Source of the DNA: Galeopsis tetrahit
Taxonomy: Eukaryota > Streptophyta > Magnoliopsida > Lamiales > Lamiaceae
Assembly: GCA_963675135.1 (NCBI GenBank)
Contig: OY776131.1
Coordinates: forward strand, 26,899,881-26,963,880
Reading direction: 5' to 3'
DNA: 64,000 nucleotides
Below the pieces are notes generated by a model, which worked only from the letters and a program-made list of their open reading frames with translations, searched no databases and was not told the origin of the DNA. Positions 47,121-58,600 of this stretch are shown here, one piece after another (positions within the stretch are counted from its first letter, which is position 1; each line of letters starts with the position of its first letter). A program made the position numbers and the translations under genes.

Positions 47121-49370
47121 TTATATGTAATTGGCTTGTACAATTTTCTTTCCTATATACTTACCCAGGAAGTCATATCCATGAAAAAAGAGAGCTTCTA
47201 TTTCTGCTCTATACCCACTTTGAATCATGACGGCCAGCTCCTCCTTGTAGTCATCCTGTTAATAATGTAACAAGTGAAAATGTACTCACAGAATCTAATT
47301 TGATAATAGTGAGTGAAAGAGGAGGATCAAATTAAAAATTAAAGTTGAACTTTATGGCCAAAAAATGAAATTATCCCGGTATATTTACCTGCAAGATCTC
47401 AGAGGAAACCAAGCTTTGGGCAACTTGGTAATCTCGGGGCTTCAATGGAACCAAAGATTCCTCGGGTATGAGTTGCTCAATGTCATCTTTGCACATTCCA
47501 AGCCACTTGACGTTGCAAGCTAATATTATACGAATCAAGTCTCTTTTCAGTTGTCAAAACTAACAAGTTTAGCTACAGATAATGTTAAAAGATCACCATA
47601 TCGGTATGCTTCAAGCCCCATTGTAATACTTCCAAACTTGAAGGTGCATAATATTGCCAATCCAGCAGGGTTCCTTCATAATTGAATACAGATTGATGAG
47701 CACTAACCCGTACAAGTACTTTTCTATTGATGATTGTTAATCTTACCAATCAACCAGTCCTAGAATAGGCAATTCAGGAAACTCTCGACTCATTCGGTGA
47801 AGAAGAAACCTGTTAATGACATTGTAAATATCCTGCTATCAGACAGGGTCATTTTGATGGCTGTTTCAACTCCATTTTACCTTGTTCCGATGTCGGGATA
47901 TCCTTTGGCCGTGATGAGAATACACGGAATTTGATTGAATATTCTATCCTCAGCTAGCCTCTGGAATATGGCATGCTGTCGAATCCCTATCTTTCATTAG
48001 ATTTTTTGCAAAACAAGAGATGGTAAAAGTGTGAAATTAAAAAACAAGGAAAATAAGTACCTTCTCTACCACAATGATATACCTAGCATCACTCTTCATC
48101 GCCAATGTTTCTAGCAAATCTAGGTCCCCAGAGATAGCATAACCAGATGATCCACAAGCAGAACAATCGACAACGTCTTGGTTTGGCTCCTTCTCGATAT
48201 ATTAAGAAAACAATTAGGAGCGTTGGATTACAGCAAAATGCACATTGAAAAATCTTATTGTTCATAATCTTCTTTCAACATTTAAAAATAAAGCACACAT
48301 CACATTCACAGAATTGAAGAAATTTTAGTCCATGCCTGAAGCAAGAGGCGACCAGCGACTGCTCCTCTGCTCGCAGCCATGATGCCAAGGCTATATCTAC
48401 TACATCTTAGCAATGCCACCAAATCTTCCTTGCATAATAATGGATTATAGACTGTAATTCAGAAGCTTTGCTCATAAAAGAAAGTAAACTGAAGCATGCT
48501 TGAACAAGTTTAATGCACTAAAAAAACATCCAATTATTAAATATACTGTATTTATTAAGGAAATTGCTAAATAATTAAATGAAAGCAGAAAAATACTGTT
48601 ACCTTGGACGGTCCGATTGACCTGTGATTGAGAGGTAAAAAATTGCGGAGAATGACACAGCAATTTGTAAAACAACTCCCTCTGAGTTACTTTCTTTTCT
48701 TGAACCAGAATCTGAGAACACATTTCCATAACCTTCCAGACTTTGTACACCAATTTATTTATTTTAAATCGAAAAAAAAAAAGAGTGAGTCAAGGTATAT
48801 GAAAATTTGCGCAAAATTGGAGCAAATTGATACCTCTGATAAATGAAACAGCAGTTCTCTCATTCATCAAAGACTTTGTGCAAAACGAATGGGAAAGGAA
48901 AATCCGTGTGTTTTCAGAAAGTAATCCTCTACTGACTCTACTATTGCTCATCTTCCTGCTTATCTGTTCACAGATCGACGACTAAAACTGTAAACTACAC
49001 TAGATAACAACACGATTTCGCTACTTTCAATCTTCTCACTGAATCATACTTACCTTTAAATTGAATTATGATTTTTTTTTTTCTTATTTTTGCAGAGAAG
49101 TCGAATTTACGAAAAATCCTAAGAAATTTGACTTACCAGCGACAGATCTGATACTGAAGGAGTGGATGAATTAAGATTTCTGAGGAAACAAAGGATTGCA
49201 ACTTCGATTCGAGCTCGAACCTGAAATTGGAAACCAAAAAAAGTAATAACTACAGGTAAGGCAAAATCAGAGTAAATTAAACAGTTTCAAACCTCAGAAG
49301 GAGAAAGGATATCGGCATAACAAAGGAGTTGATCGGAAAAGAAAATGGAGTTTTTCAGCAGATCTCCCAT
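47121..49370 (-). CDS. SPO11-2: Meiotic topoisomerase VIA-like protein SPO11-2, eleven exons, one-base insertion in exon 9
   Basis: Makes meiotic DNA double-strand breaks together with SPO11-1 and the MTOPVIB subunit in the nucleus. Exons: 49370-49293, 49220-49137, 48963-48834, 48740-48603, 48424-48336, 48189-48061, 47975-47881, 47809-47747, 47674-47597, 47519-47389, 47255-47121. Exons 1-8 join in frame. Recognised landmarks: FFSDQLLCYADIL and ARIEVAILCFLRNLNS; VWKVMEMCSQILVQEKKVTQ; the catalytic-Tyr segment ALLRCSRYSLGIM; DCSACGSSGYAISGDL; TOPRIM pieces IIVVEKHAIF, ILITAKGYPDI and LVDWNPAGLA; C-terminal RAEIEALFFHGYDF and KIVQANYI. Exon 9 has one extra base (TTCCAAG where TTCAAG is expected), which shifts the frame and gives a TGA within the exon. 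Without it the length would be 382 aa, close to the usual 383. The intron after exon 5 has a GC donor. Confidence 0.9.
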
Positions 49371-49508
49371 TTTCTCCCTACGTGAGAGATGATGAAATGT
49401 AAAAGAATGGCTATATTTGAAATGAAAACATTATATACTCTGGGTTTGGGTTGGGCTGAGCACGCCAATTTTATGGGCTTAATTTGTATATATAGTCCAT
49501 AGGGTCTG
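49371..49508. promoter_or_regulatory. SPO11-2 5' flank
   Basis: A short, mostly AT-rich upstream region, with TATATTT near 49413 and TATATACT near 49431 as possible minus-strand TATA candidates. An inverted-repeat insertion begins only about 140 bp upstream of the start codon, so the native promoter is short or has been displaced. Confidence 0.35.
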
Positions 49509-50478
49509 ACTATATGCACCTCCATTTACGACTGATTGATGCACCCCTAAAATCGGTCTAAAATAGATGCACCCCCTAAATTGTCATAAATGCACTTTTC
49601 TCTATAAAATTTCTATTACTACCCACACACACCCCACCAAAACCTAATTTCAAACACCAAAACCTAATTTCTCCATCTTCATTCTCTCATTTTTCCCCTC
49701 CACCAACTCTAGCCGCCCCTCCGTCACGCCCCTACCCATGCGGTCGCCGCGGCCAAAGCCCCAGCTGTCGCGCCCTATCTCTCCCCCAACTTTCTATAAA
49801 ATCCCTCTACCCCCGCGCCCCCGTCGCCCCCCCCCCCCCCCATCCACCTGACGCTGTGGACCTCGCCCCCGCGGCCCAGTCACTGCCCTGGACCGTCGCG
49901 GCTGTCCCTCTCCCCCTCCCCGTCCGGCTATATTCTTGTGCCCCCACCCCCACGGCTGTATTCTTGTGCCCCTTCCCCGTCCGGCATCCTCCCAAATGCA
50001 GAAACCCTTTTTTTTTTTTTTTTTTAATTTTCGACAGCTTAATTGGACAACAAGGTTGGGAGCACAATTTGTCTATAAGGGTGTAATTGGTCGACATTAA
50101 GTTGTCGATTTTTTATTTTTTTTTAAATTATTTTTTTTCGACACACTTTGGTCGACTATATACACTTTGGTCGACAAATCGTTGTTGACGGGAGTGTATA
50201 TGGTCGACCCTGGTTGGTCGAAATTTATAAAAAAAATTGTGATTTTTCTATGTATATCTTGGAATTTTTAAATTTTTTTTTTGGTTTGATGGTCGACGGA
50301 AATGGTGTCGCAGAAGTGGTGGATTAGAGAAAAGAGGAAATGAATGACAATAGGGAATGCATTTAGTATGCTGCATTTTTTAAGGATATTTTTTATTTTT
50401 TGTTCTATTATTTTATTAATAAACTGATTGGGGGAGTTCATCTATCTAAAATGGAGGTGTAAATAGTTTTGTTCCTAT
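49509..50478. mobile_element. Terminal-inverted-repeat insert with GC-rich core
   Basis: The left end ACTATATGCACCTCCATTTA is matched in inverse by AAAATGGAGGTGTAAATAGTT at the right end, and further in by GATGCACCCC against GGGGGAGTTCATC. The core at 49690-50000 is very GC-rich with a C14 run, TATTCTTGTGCCCC occurring twice and a T19 run. 50030-50330 is rich in GGTCGAC/GTCGAC motifs. I see no clean target duplication. A Pack-MULE-like element is the best guess. Confidence 0.5.
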
Positions 50479-50559
50479 AAAATTTCTACCATAAAAAACT
50501 AAAAAGAACTGGATAATAACAGTAAACAATTTATTGGGCTCAATTATTAGCAGTATATG

Positions 50560-50748
50560 TAATACTACTATTAGCACGAATTAGAAAAAAACTATAAGAT
50601 AGAAAGATTCTCTCAATTTAAATTTAGAGAGTAAAGTTGTATTTTGAGATATATATATAGAGAGAGAGTGTACAAGAAGTAGTTTTGAGAAGTTGATATA
50701 ACTAACTAACTACCCTAACTACTTTGTAAGTTGTTTTTCACTAATATC
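50560..50748 (-). repeat. Remnant of copia 3' LTR
   Basis: In minus orientation this continues from the end of the copia RNase H and polypurine tract at 55621, once the intervening gag-only element is removed. It contains a TATATATATAT stretch typical of a promoter. The outer LTR end near 50560 is uncertain. Confidence 0.5.
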
Positions 50749-51024
50749 TGTGATACCGGGCTTCTCACTACTCATTGACCAATATAATTCATGCATTAAG
50801 TCTATTTTATATTATTTATGTGCTACTTGTGATATTGCATCATTTTATCTTGCATTTAAATAACTTTTAAATATTGAGTGATTTATACGTATTTACGTAC
50901 ATGATTAGTGATGATATAACTCTATTATAATTTATTTGGGACTCATATTAGAGTTTAAGTGTATTAGTAAGTAATGACATTATCTAGAATAGTAAATACT
51001 AAACAATTCTAACTAATTGATTGT

Positions 51025-51066
<42 letters not shown>

Positions 51067-52521
51067 TATTTATATAATAAAATGGACGTGGCCTTTAGTT
51101 GAGATATATATAAGTGTACAGTTAGTTGTTGGCTAGAAATATATACACACCCTACAATATTTGTAATATTTTAATAATAATAAATTATCTTAATAGTGGG
51201 TAAATAGAAAGCTTCCTATGTAAGCTATTGAATGAGGCGGTAATTATGTTAGTGGGTTACGAACACACACATCCCAAATCTTTTCAATTCAATCCAGAAA
51301 ATACATACACTTGCGGCTTGGGTGTTAGACGAAGAAAAACAACACACAAAAATAATAAAAAGAAGAGGAATTAGAAGCTTAGCAGATTGGATATTTGACG
51401 GTGATAAAGGGGTTTAAGGGTTCGAGTCATTGCTGTCTGTGTCACTCAAGGTAAGTAGAAATTAGTTTGCAACTACAGTGCATAAACATAGTACTTTATG
51501 GATTAATTGCTTTGATTAGTCGTATATGAATTTTATGAGACTTGATAGTTGATTGATAATATCGTGAATAGTTTATGTGAATTATGAGATTGAATGGTGA
51601 TTTTGTGATTATTTTGAGTTGAACCTGGTCGATTGTTTTGTGTAATATACCTGTGAGTTGAACAAGTGAGTTTAATCATATTGCGAAATGAACCAGTGCG
51701 TTCAATAATAATAGTGAAATTTGTCAGTGAGTTTAACGATATATGAAGTTCATAAGATATTATGTGTTTGCATTGTATCAAGTATAGTATTATAAATCGT
51801 AAATGAAATGAATGGCCTCCGGGCAAGATGCTCAATAGAGCTCCGGGCAAGATGGTCATTAAATGAAATGAATGGCCTCCGGGCAAGATGCTCACTAGAG
51901 CTCCGGGTAAGATGGTCATTGAATGAATTGGCCTCCGGGTAAGATGGTCATTAGATCTCCGGGTAAGACGGTCAATGTACAAGTAAAATGGTCTCCGAGC
52001 AAGATATATAACCATTGACCTTCGGGTCTAGATAAATGTATACGTTGTTTATAAAGATAAAGAAAAAAAAATAAGACAATGATTTTGAATGTACATTTAT
52101 TATTGTGCATAATTTTTACTTACTGAGATTTATCTCACATAGTTTGTGCATTGTAGGTTACTTTGATAATCTGCGATTCTATGGACCTACTGGACAAGCT
52201 GTGGAGCCCCTACGGGATTTTGAGTGGCTGTGTACATAGATGACGACCTGTTGGGCAGGACCGTGACTTGTTTTACATCTGTTATATGTTGTGTTCCCTT
52301 TGAATATGTATGGTATTGTATAATCTAGTATGTATCAGTTTGTTAACTTGAAGATTTATGTCTGTTTCGGGTTTGGAAACATTGTATATATATGAATGTG
52401 AATATGTTATTTTGGGTGTGAAATAATGTTATGTTATACAAAAAGGGGTTATCAACAAGTTTAGATGTTGTATTACGTTTAAAGTTGTAATATATTTAGT
52501 TTAGTAATTGGGGTCGTGTCA
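50749..52521 (+). repeat. 5' LTR of chromovirus-type gag-only element
   Basis: TGTGATACC start, GGTCGTGTCA end. Contains a TA repeat at about 51030-51063 and a tandem array at about 51805-52015 with CTCCGGGCAAGATG units. The array produces the misleading 160-codon minus-strand frame. Confidence 0.9.
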
Positions 52522-52524
52522 GAG

Positions 52525-52536
52525 TGGTATCAGAGC
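52525..52536 (+). other. Primer-binding site, initiator tRNA-Met type
   Basis: TGGTATCAGAGC, three bases after the 5' LTR: the standard complement of the initiator tRNA-Met 3' end in plant chromoviruses and copia elements. Confidence 0.92.
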
Positions 52537-52696
52537 ACGGTTTGTGTCCTGTAGACTGTCTATGTACACGGGCTCAAAACTTGGAGGAGCACAGCTACGC
52601 CAGTAAGTATCTCATTTAGTTTTATTTTTATTATGTATACCATGACATAAATATATTGACCATGTAGTGGAGGACTAGTAGCGTTGTTAAACAGAT

Positions 52697-53770
52697 ATGG
52701 TGGGAATTGAAGGTGAAGGTAGTGGGATTGAAAGAACTCTGGAACCTGAGGCACCGACTGCGGGTGTCGAACGTGATGCTATCATTACCCGATTAGCAGA
52801 TCTAGTGGAGCGCCAGTCTCAACAGATTCAACAACTTATTCAGCAAAGGGATATGGGTAGACAACCACCAGAGGAAGTTAATCAACCACAACCTCGAGTA
52901 GAACGTGTTGAAATGGTTTGTGAAAGATTTAGAAAGTTGAATCCACCTACATTTGAGGATGCTACAGATCCCTTAGTTGCAGAAGATTGGCTGAGAACTT
53001 TGGACAACATGTTTCAGTACAGTCGAATTCCTGAAGTTGAGAAAGTTTTGTGTGCATCTTTCATGTTACGCGGTAGTGCTGGACACTGGTGGGACACTGT
53101 CAAAAGTATAATCGATGTTACTTCTATGACTTGGGAGGGGTTCAAAGAAATTTTCAGAAACAAGTATTTCACGGCTCCTGTCAGAATAATGAAACTGAAT
53201 GAATTTATACAGCTTAAGCAAGGGACCATGACTGTTACAGATTACCTTCGCAAATTTGAGCAGCTATCTAGGTTTGCTGAGCACATGGTAAGTACTGAAG
53301 CATTGAAAGTTGAGAGATTTCTTGAGGGATTAAAGCCAGAGTTATATAGAGATGTGAGTATGGCAGGACTTCAGGGGGTAAATTATTCCCAAGTTGCAGA
53401 AAGAGCTCAAATCGCTGAGCAAGCTGAAATGCGAATAAGACAAGCAAGAGAGAAACGCCACCAATTTCAACTAAAACAAGAACCACAATGGAGTGAGTAT
53501 AATAAGAAAAGAGTATTGCAATTCCAAGGACTAAAACCAGATTTACAAACGAGATCAGGAGAACAAAGTCTAGATAAACGTTTCAAGACGGATCAAAATA
53601 GAGTTCCACCGTCCCCACCACCTCCTTGTTCAAATTGCGGTAAAGCACATAACGGGGTTTGTCTTTTGGGTACCAGAACTTGCTATTCTTGTGGTGAAAA
53701 CGGACATATAGCTAGCATGTGTCCAAGGAAATATAAACAAAAGGAGCAAGGAAAAGAGAAGCTGAAATGA
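52697..53770 (+). CDS. Retrotransposon gag polyprotein (chromovirus type), intact
   Basis: 357 codons from MVGIEGEGSGIERT. A coiled-coil-like stretch (DLVERQSQQIQQLIQQRDM) at about residues 36-54 precedes the capsid domain. That domain has FEDATDPLVAEDWLRTLDNM, the diagnostic RGSAGHWWDTVK near residue 126, and MTVTDYLRKFEQLSRFAEHM. The C-terminus has a CCHC zinc knuckle, CYSCGENGHIASMC. A second cysteine pair just before it (CSNCGKAHNGVC) may be a variant knuckle. The protein would assemble particles that package RNA. There is no protease, RT or integrase downstream: the frame closes 69 bp before the 3' LTR. The family resemblance is to Tekay/Del-type gypsy gag. Confidence 0.93.
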   Translation: MVGIEGEGSGIERTLEPEAPTAGVERDAIITRLADLVERQSQQIQQLIQQRDMGRQPPEEVNQPQPRVERVEMVCERFRKLNPPTFEDATDPLVAEDWLRTLDNMFQYSRIPEVEKVLCASFMLRGSAGHWWDTVKSIIDVTSMTWEGFKEIFRNKYFTAPVRIMKLNEFIQLKQGTMTVTDYLRKFEQLSRFAEHMVSTEALKVERFLEGLKPELYRDVSMAGLQGVNYSQVAERAQIAEQAEMRIRQAREKRHQFQLKQEPQWSEYNKKRVLQFQGLKPDLQTRSGEQSLDKRFKTDQNRVPPSPPPPCSNCGKAHNGVCLLGTRTCYSCGENGHIASMCPRKYKQKEQGKEKLK

Positions 53771-53826
53771 AGTCTAAACACTCACAAATTTTCAGGTAAG
53801 TTAAATTTCGGGGACGAAATTTTTAT

Positions 53827-53839
53827 AAGGAGGGGAGGA
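53827..53839 (+). other. Polypurine tract of chromovirus-type element
   Basis: AAGGAGGGGAGGA directly precedes the 3' LTR. The upstream phrase GGGGACGAAATTTTTATAAGG is typical of the end of Tekay/Del-type elements and supports a pol deletion between gag and this end. Confidence 0.85.
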
Positions 53840-54116
53840 TGTGATACCCGGGCTTCTCACTACTCATTGACCAATATAATTCATGCATTAAGTCTATTTT
53901 ATATTATTTATGTGCTACTTGTGATATTGCATCATTTTATCTTGCATTTAAATAACTTTTAAATATTGAGTGATTTATACGTATTTACGTACATGATTAG
54001 TGATGATATAACTCTATTATAATTTATTTGGGACTCATATTAGAGTTTAAGTGTATTAGTAAGTAATGACATTATCTAGAATAGTAAATACTAAACAATT
54101 CTAACTAATTGATTGT

Positions 54117-54158
<42 letters not shown>

Positions 54159-55615
54159 TATTTATATAATAAAATGGACGTGGCCTTTAGTTGAGATATA
54201 TATAAGTGTACAGTTAGTTGTTGGCTAGAAATATATACACACCCTACAGTATTTGTAATATTTTAATAATAATAAATTATCTTAATAGTGGGTAAATAGA
54301 AAGCTTCCTATGTAAGCTATTGAGTGAGGCGGTAATTATGTTAGTGGGTTACGAACACACACATCCCAAATCTTTTCAATTCAATCCAGAAAATACATAC
54401 ACTTGCGGCTTGGGTGTTAGACGAAGAAAAACAACACACAAAAATAATAAAAAGAAGAGGAATTAGAAGCTTAGCAGATTGGATATTTGACGGTGATAAA
54501 GGGGTTTAAGGGTTCGAGTCATTGCTGTCTGTGTCACTCAAGGTAAGTAGAAATTAGTTTGCAACTACAGTGCATAAACATAGTACTTTATGGATTAATT
54601 GCTTTGATTAGTCGTATATGAATTTTATGAGACTTGATAGTTGATTGATAATATCGTGAATAGTTTATGTGAATTATGAGATTGAATGGTGATTTTGTGA
54701 TTATTTTGAGTTGAACCTGGTCGATTGTTTTGTGTAATATACCTGTGAGTTGAACAAGTGAGTTTAATCATATTGCGAAATGAACCAGTGCGTTCAATAA
54801 TAATAGTGAAATTTGTCAGTGAGTTTAACGATATATGAAGTTCATAAGATATTATGTGTTTGCATTGTATCAAGTATAGTATTATAAATCGTAAATGAAA
54901 TGAATGGCCTCCGGGCAAGATGCTCAATAGAGCTCCGGGCAAGATGGTCATTAAATGAAATGAATGGCCTCCGGGCAAGATGCTCACTAGAGCTCCGGGT
55001 AAGATGGTCATTGAATGAATTGGCCTCCGGGTAAGATGGTCATTAGATCTCCGGGTAAGACGGTCAATGTACAAGTAAAATGGTCTCCGAGCAAGATATA
55101 TAACCATTGACCTTCGGGTCTAGATAAATGTATACGTTGTTTATAAAGATAAAGAAAAAAAAAAATAAGACAATGATTTTGAATGTACATTTATTATTGT
55201 GCATAATTTTTACTTACTGAGATTTATCTCACATAGTTTGTGCATTGTAGGTTACTTTGATAATCTGCGATTCTATGGACCTACTGGACAAGCTGTGGAG
55301 CCCCTACGGGATTTTGAGTGGCTGTGTACATAGATGACGACCTATTGGGCAGGACCGTGACTTGTTTTACATCTGTTATATGTTGTGTTCCCTTTGAATA
55401 TGTATGGTATTGTATAATCTAGTATGTATGAGTTTGTTAACTTGAAGATTTATGTCTGTTTCGGGTTTGGAAACATTGTATATATATGAATGTGAATATG
55501 TTATTTTGGGTGTGAAATAATGTTATGTTATACAAAAAGGGGTTATCAACAAGTTTAGATGTTGTATTACGTTTAAAGTTGTAATATATTTAGTTTAGTA
55601 ATTGGGGTCGTGTCA
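53840..55615 (+). repeat. 3' LTR of chromovirus-type gag-only element
   Basis: Near-identical to 50749-52521. Seen differences are a few single bases, TA-repeat length and an A-run length near 55150. Ends GTGTCA, followed by target duplication ATATC. Confidence 0.9.
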
Positions 55616-55620
55616 ATATC

Positions 55621-58600
55621 CCCCCTCAAGCGAAGCGGTAGCGGAATGACGCTGAGCTTGTGACGAAAAAATTCAAATAACGGGCGACCAAAACTTTTTG
55701 TAAAGATGTTAGCGAGTTGTAATTGAGAAGGAACAAACTGAGTGAGAAAGCGATCAAAAGTGACAAGTTCGCGGACGAAATGATAGTCGATGTCGATGTG
55801 TTTTGCTCGTTTGTGGACGACTGGATTTTGAGATAAAAAGATGGCACTCTTGTTATCACAAAGAAGTGTTAGTGGTTTTGAAGAAAGAGCGTGAAGTTCT
55901 TTGAGGAGCGAGCAGAGCTAAACACAATTTATGAGGCTGTGGTCGCTATGGCACGATATTCTGATTCGCAGTTGGACTGCGAGACGGTAGGTTACTTTTT
56001 GGCAGACCAAGAGACCAGATTTGGGCCGAGGAAGACAACGTAACCAAAGATGGAGCGACGAGTGTCAAGGCAGCGAGCCCAACCAACATCCGAGTAGGCG
56101 AGTAACTTTGAATGTCCAGGAGAGAATGTAAGGCCGAGATGAGAAGTGCCTTTGACATAGAGAAGGATATGCTTGACAGCCTTGAAGTGATCGACCGTTG
56201 GATGTGATTGGAACTGACTTACTGTGTTGACCGCAAAGGCAAGATCTGGTCGAGTGATAGTGAGGTATTGAAGAGCACCAACGAGGGAGCGAAAGAGAGT
56301 TGGATCAGCCAGCGGAGTGTCGTCTAGGCGAAGAAGATCCGTCGAGAAGAGAGGAGTGGCAATAGGTTTTGATTCGAGCATGTTTGCCCGGGTAAGAATG
56401 TCGGTGGCGTACTTTGATTGGCCGAGGAAGAGACTGCGATCATTGTATGTGACTTCAAGACCGAGGAAGTTTGTTAGGCGACCAAGGTCCTTGATAGCGA
56501 ACTCCTTATTGATCCTGGAAGTAAGACGAGTAATAAATGTGTGATTATTTCCAGTAATTATTATATCATCAACATAGACAAGGAGATAAAGAACAGTACG
56601 ACCTGACTTGTAAATGAATAGTGATGTATCAGATTTGTTCTCTGTGAAGCTGAGGACGAGAAGGAAGTCACAAAAACGTTGAAATCATGCGCGAGGAGCC
56701 TGATTCAGACCATATAGGGCTTTGTTGAGTTTGCAAACATGATTAGGATGAAGGGGGTCAACAAACCAAGGGGGTTAGCGCATGTAGATCGATTTTTGTA
56801 GAAGTCCATGGAGAAAGGCGTTGTTAACGTCTAGTTGGTGAAGCGACCAGTTGTTCATGACGGCAAGGGAGAGAATAACACGGATAGTGGCTGATTTGAC
56901 GACAGGACTAAAGGTGTGATCATAGTTAAATCCAGGAATTTGAGTGAAGCCTTGAGCGACCAAACGGGCTTTGTGGCGATCAATAGAACCATCAACAAGA
57001 AATTTTGTTCGATAAACCCATTTGTAGCCAACTATATTCGCATCTGGTGGTGGAGGAACCAAATCCCAAGTTTTTTTTTTGTGAAGGGCTTGAAGTTCAT
57101 CATCCATCGCAGCTAGCCAATGAGGAGATTTTACCGCCGAGGAGAAACCCTTAGGTTTTGAGTTGGCAGGAACAACGGCGAGCAGGGAGGTGGTAGTGAC
57201 GAGAGAAACATCAGGTGAGTGTTTAACTTTGAAGATGCCATCTTGAGACCGTGTTTGCATGGCATGAGTGGGAGGGACAGCTGGCCAGATACGAGGAGAA
57301 GGAGCTCGCAAAGGGCGAGGAGCAGGGGGACGAACAGTTCGGCGAGTAGCTGGAGGGAGAGGATTTGGTGGAGCAGGAGGCAAGGGAACTGGAGGAGTAG
57401 TGTCAAGCTGGAGACATAACGAGCATGGAGGATCAGAGGGGAGGTCTTCGGGGCGACCAGGCGAGGATGAGAAAACCGGGTCAGTCACCGAGCTATCAAA
57501 GACATAGACGTCAAGGGAAGTGATATCCGAGCAAGGATGGTCGCCAGCAAAGGGAAAGAGCGTTTCATCAAAACGAGCATGACGCGAGATGTACAAGCAT
57601 TGCGAGGATCAAGACAACGAAAAACTTTATGGCGCGAGCTGTAACCAAGAAAAATGCAAGGAAGGCTACAAGGAGTAAATTTGTTAGCAGCATAGTTTCG
57701 AAGATAAGGATACACACAACAGCCGAACACACGGAAATTTTCATAAGAGGGATGAGAGGAGAAAAGAATATCATAAAGAGTTTTGTTATCCAGAATGGGA
57801 GCAGGAAGCCTATTTATAATATAGACAGCTGTTCCAAAAACCTCTACCCAAAACTTGGTAGGGACTAGGGACAGAGGACAGAAATAGAAGAGTGAGCCCC
57901 ATTTCAGTGATGTGCCTATGCTTACGTTCTGCTCGGCCATTTTGAGCCGGATTATAAGGACAGAACATAGTGTGAATAATACCCGAGGAGTGAAACATAT
58001 CACGAAATTTATGGTTAGTAAATGTTGATATTGATATAAGTGTTTTGTATAATGATCCAACACTAACAACCGAGTGTTTTAATTAATGTTCCCAACACTT
58101 ATGACAACATCAGAATTTACCCTTAATTTTCTCACTAACTCCGATCTTACACTTGTTGTCTAGTAATGTCCCTAGTGTAGTTAGAAGACGTGGGCAACAC
58201 CAGATCACGCAACTGTGTGGGAGTGAAAAGTTATTGGGCATAATATAACAAGTCCTACATTCAAGGAGATGTGAAGAGAAGTTATGGAAACCGCTTGATG
58301 ATCATAGGAGTTGAAGGCAGTTCGTACCTCATGCTTAATAACCTATAAATACCGTAGCTTCCTCAACACAAGAGATACAAGAAGAAAAGTTATCTTTGAT
58401 TACTAGTCTATAGAACGTTGTATACGCTTCTAGTTAGGAAAATTATTGTTTCTTCTTGTAGATCTACATACTATCGTAAACCCGAATAATAGTATGTTGA
58501 TCATGGTCTTATTTACTAGGTCATATGTATAGATCTATGAGGGAGATAGTTTCGTAGGATCTAGTAAATTGTTTACATTCATTCGTAGTGTTATTGTACA

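Larger units (their letters stand above)
50749..55615 (+). mobile_element. Complete gag-only LTR retrotransposon (chromovirus-type gag)
   Basis: Two 1.77-kb LTRs (50749-52521 and 53840-55615), nearly identical, are flanked by the 5-bp duplication ATATC (50744-50748 and 55616-55620). The 1.3-kb interior has a primer-binding site, one gag ORF and a polypurine tract, and no pol. It belongs to the same structural class as the 20.9/32.9-kb elements but is a different family. Near-identity of the LTRs and the open gag indicate recent movement in trans. Confidence 0.92.

Noticed and set aside
51533..52015. 160-codon minus-strand frame, repeated exactly at 54625-55107
   Set aside because: It lies wholly inside the LTRs and its repeats (LPGGHSFHL-like) come from the tandem CTCCGGGCAAGATG array. 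No domain; an artefact of repeat periodicity.
52525..52536. Possible tRNA-Met gene fragment
   Set aside because: Only the 12-nt primer-binding complement next to an LTR is present; no tRNA body.
50749..55615. A single autonomous retrotransposon spanning 50.7-59.8 kb
   Set aside because: The LTR-gag-LTR element is complete with its own target duplication. The pol sequences to the right are on the opposite strand and of copia type, so they belong to a different, older element.
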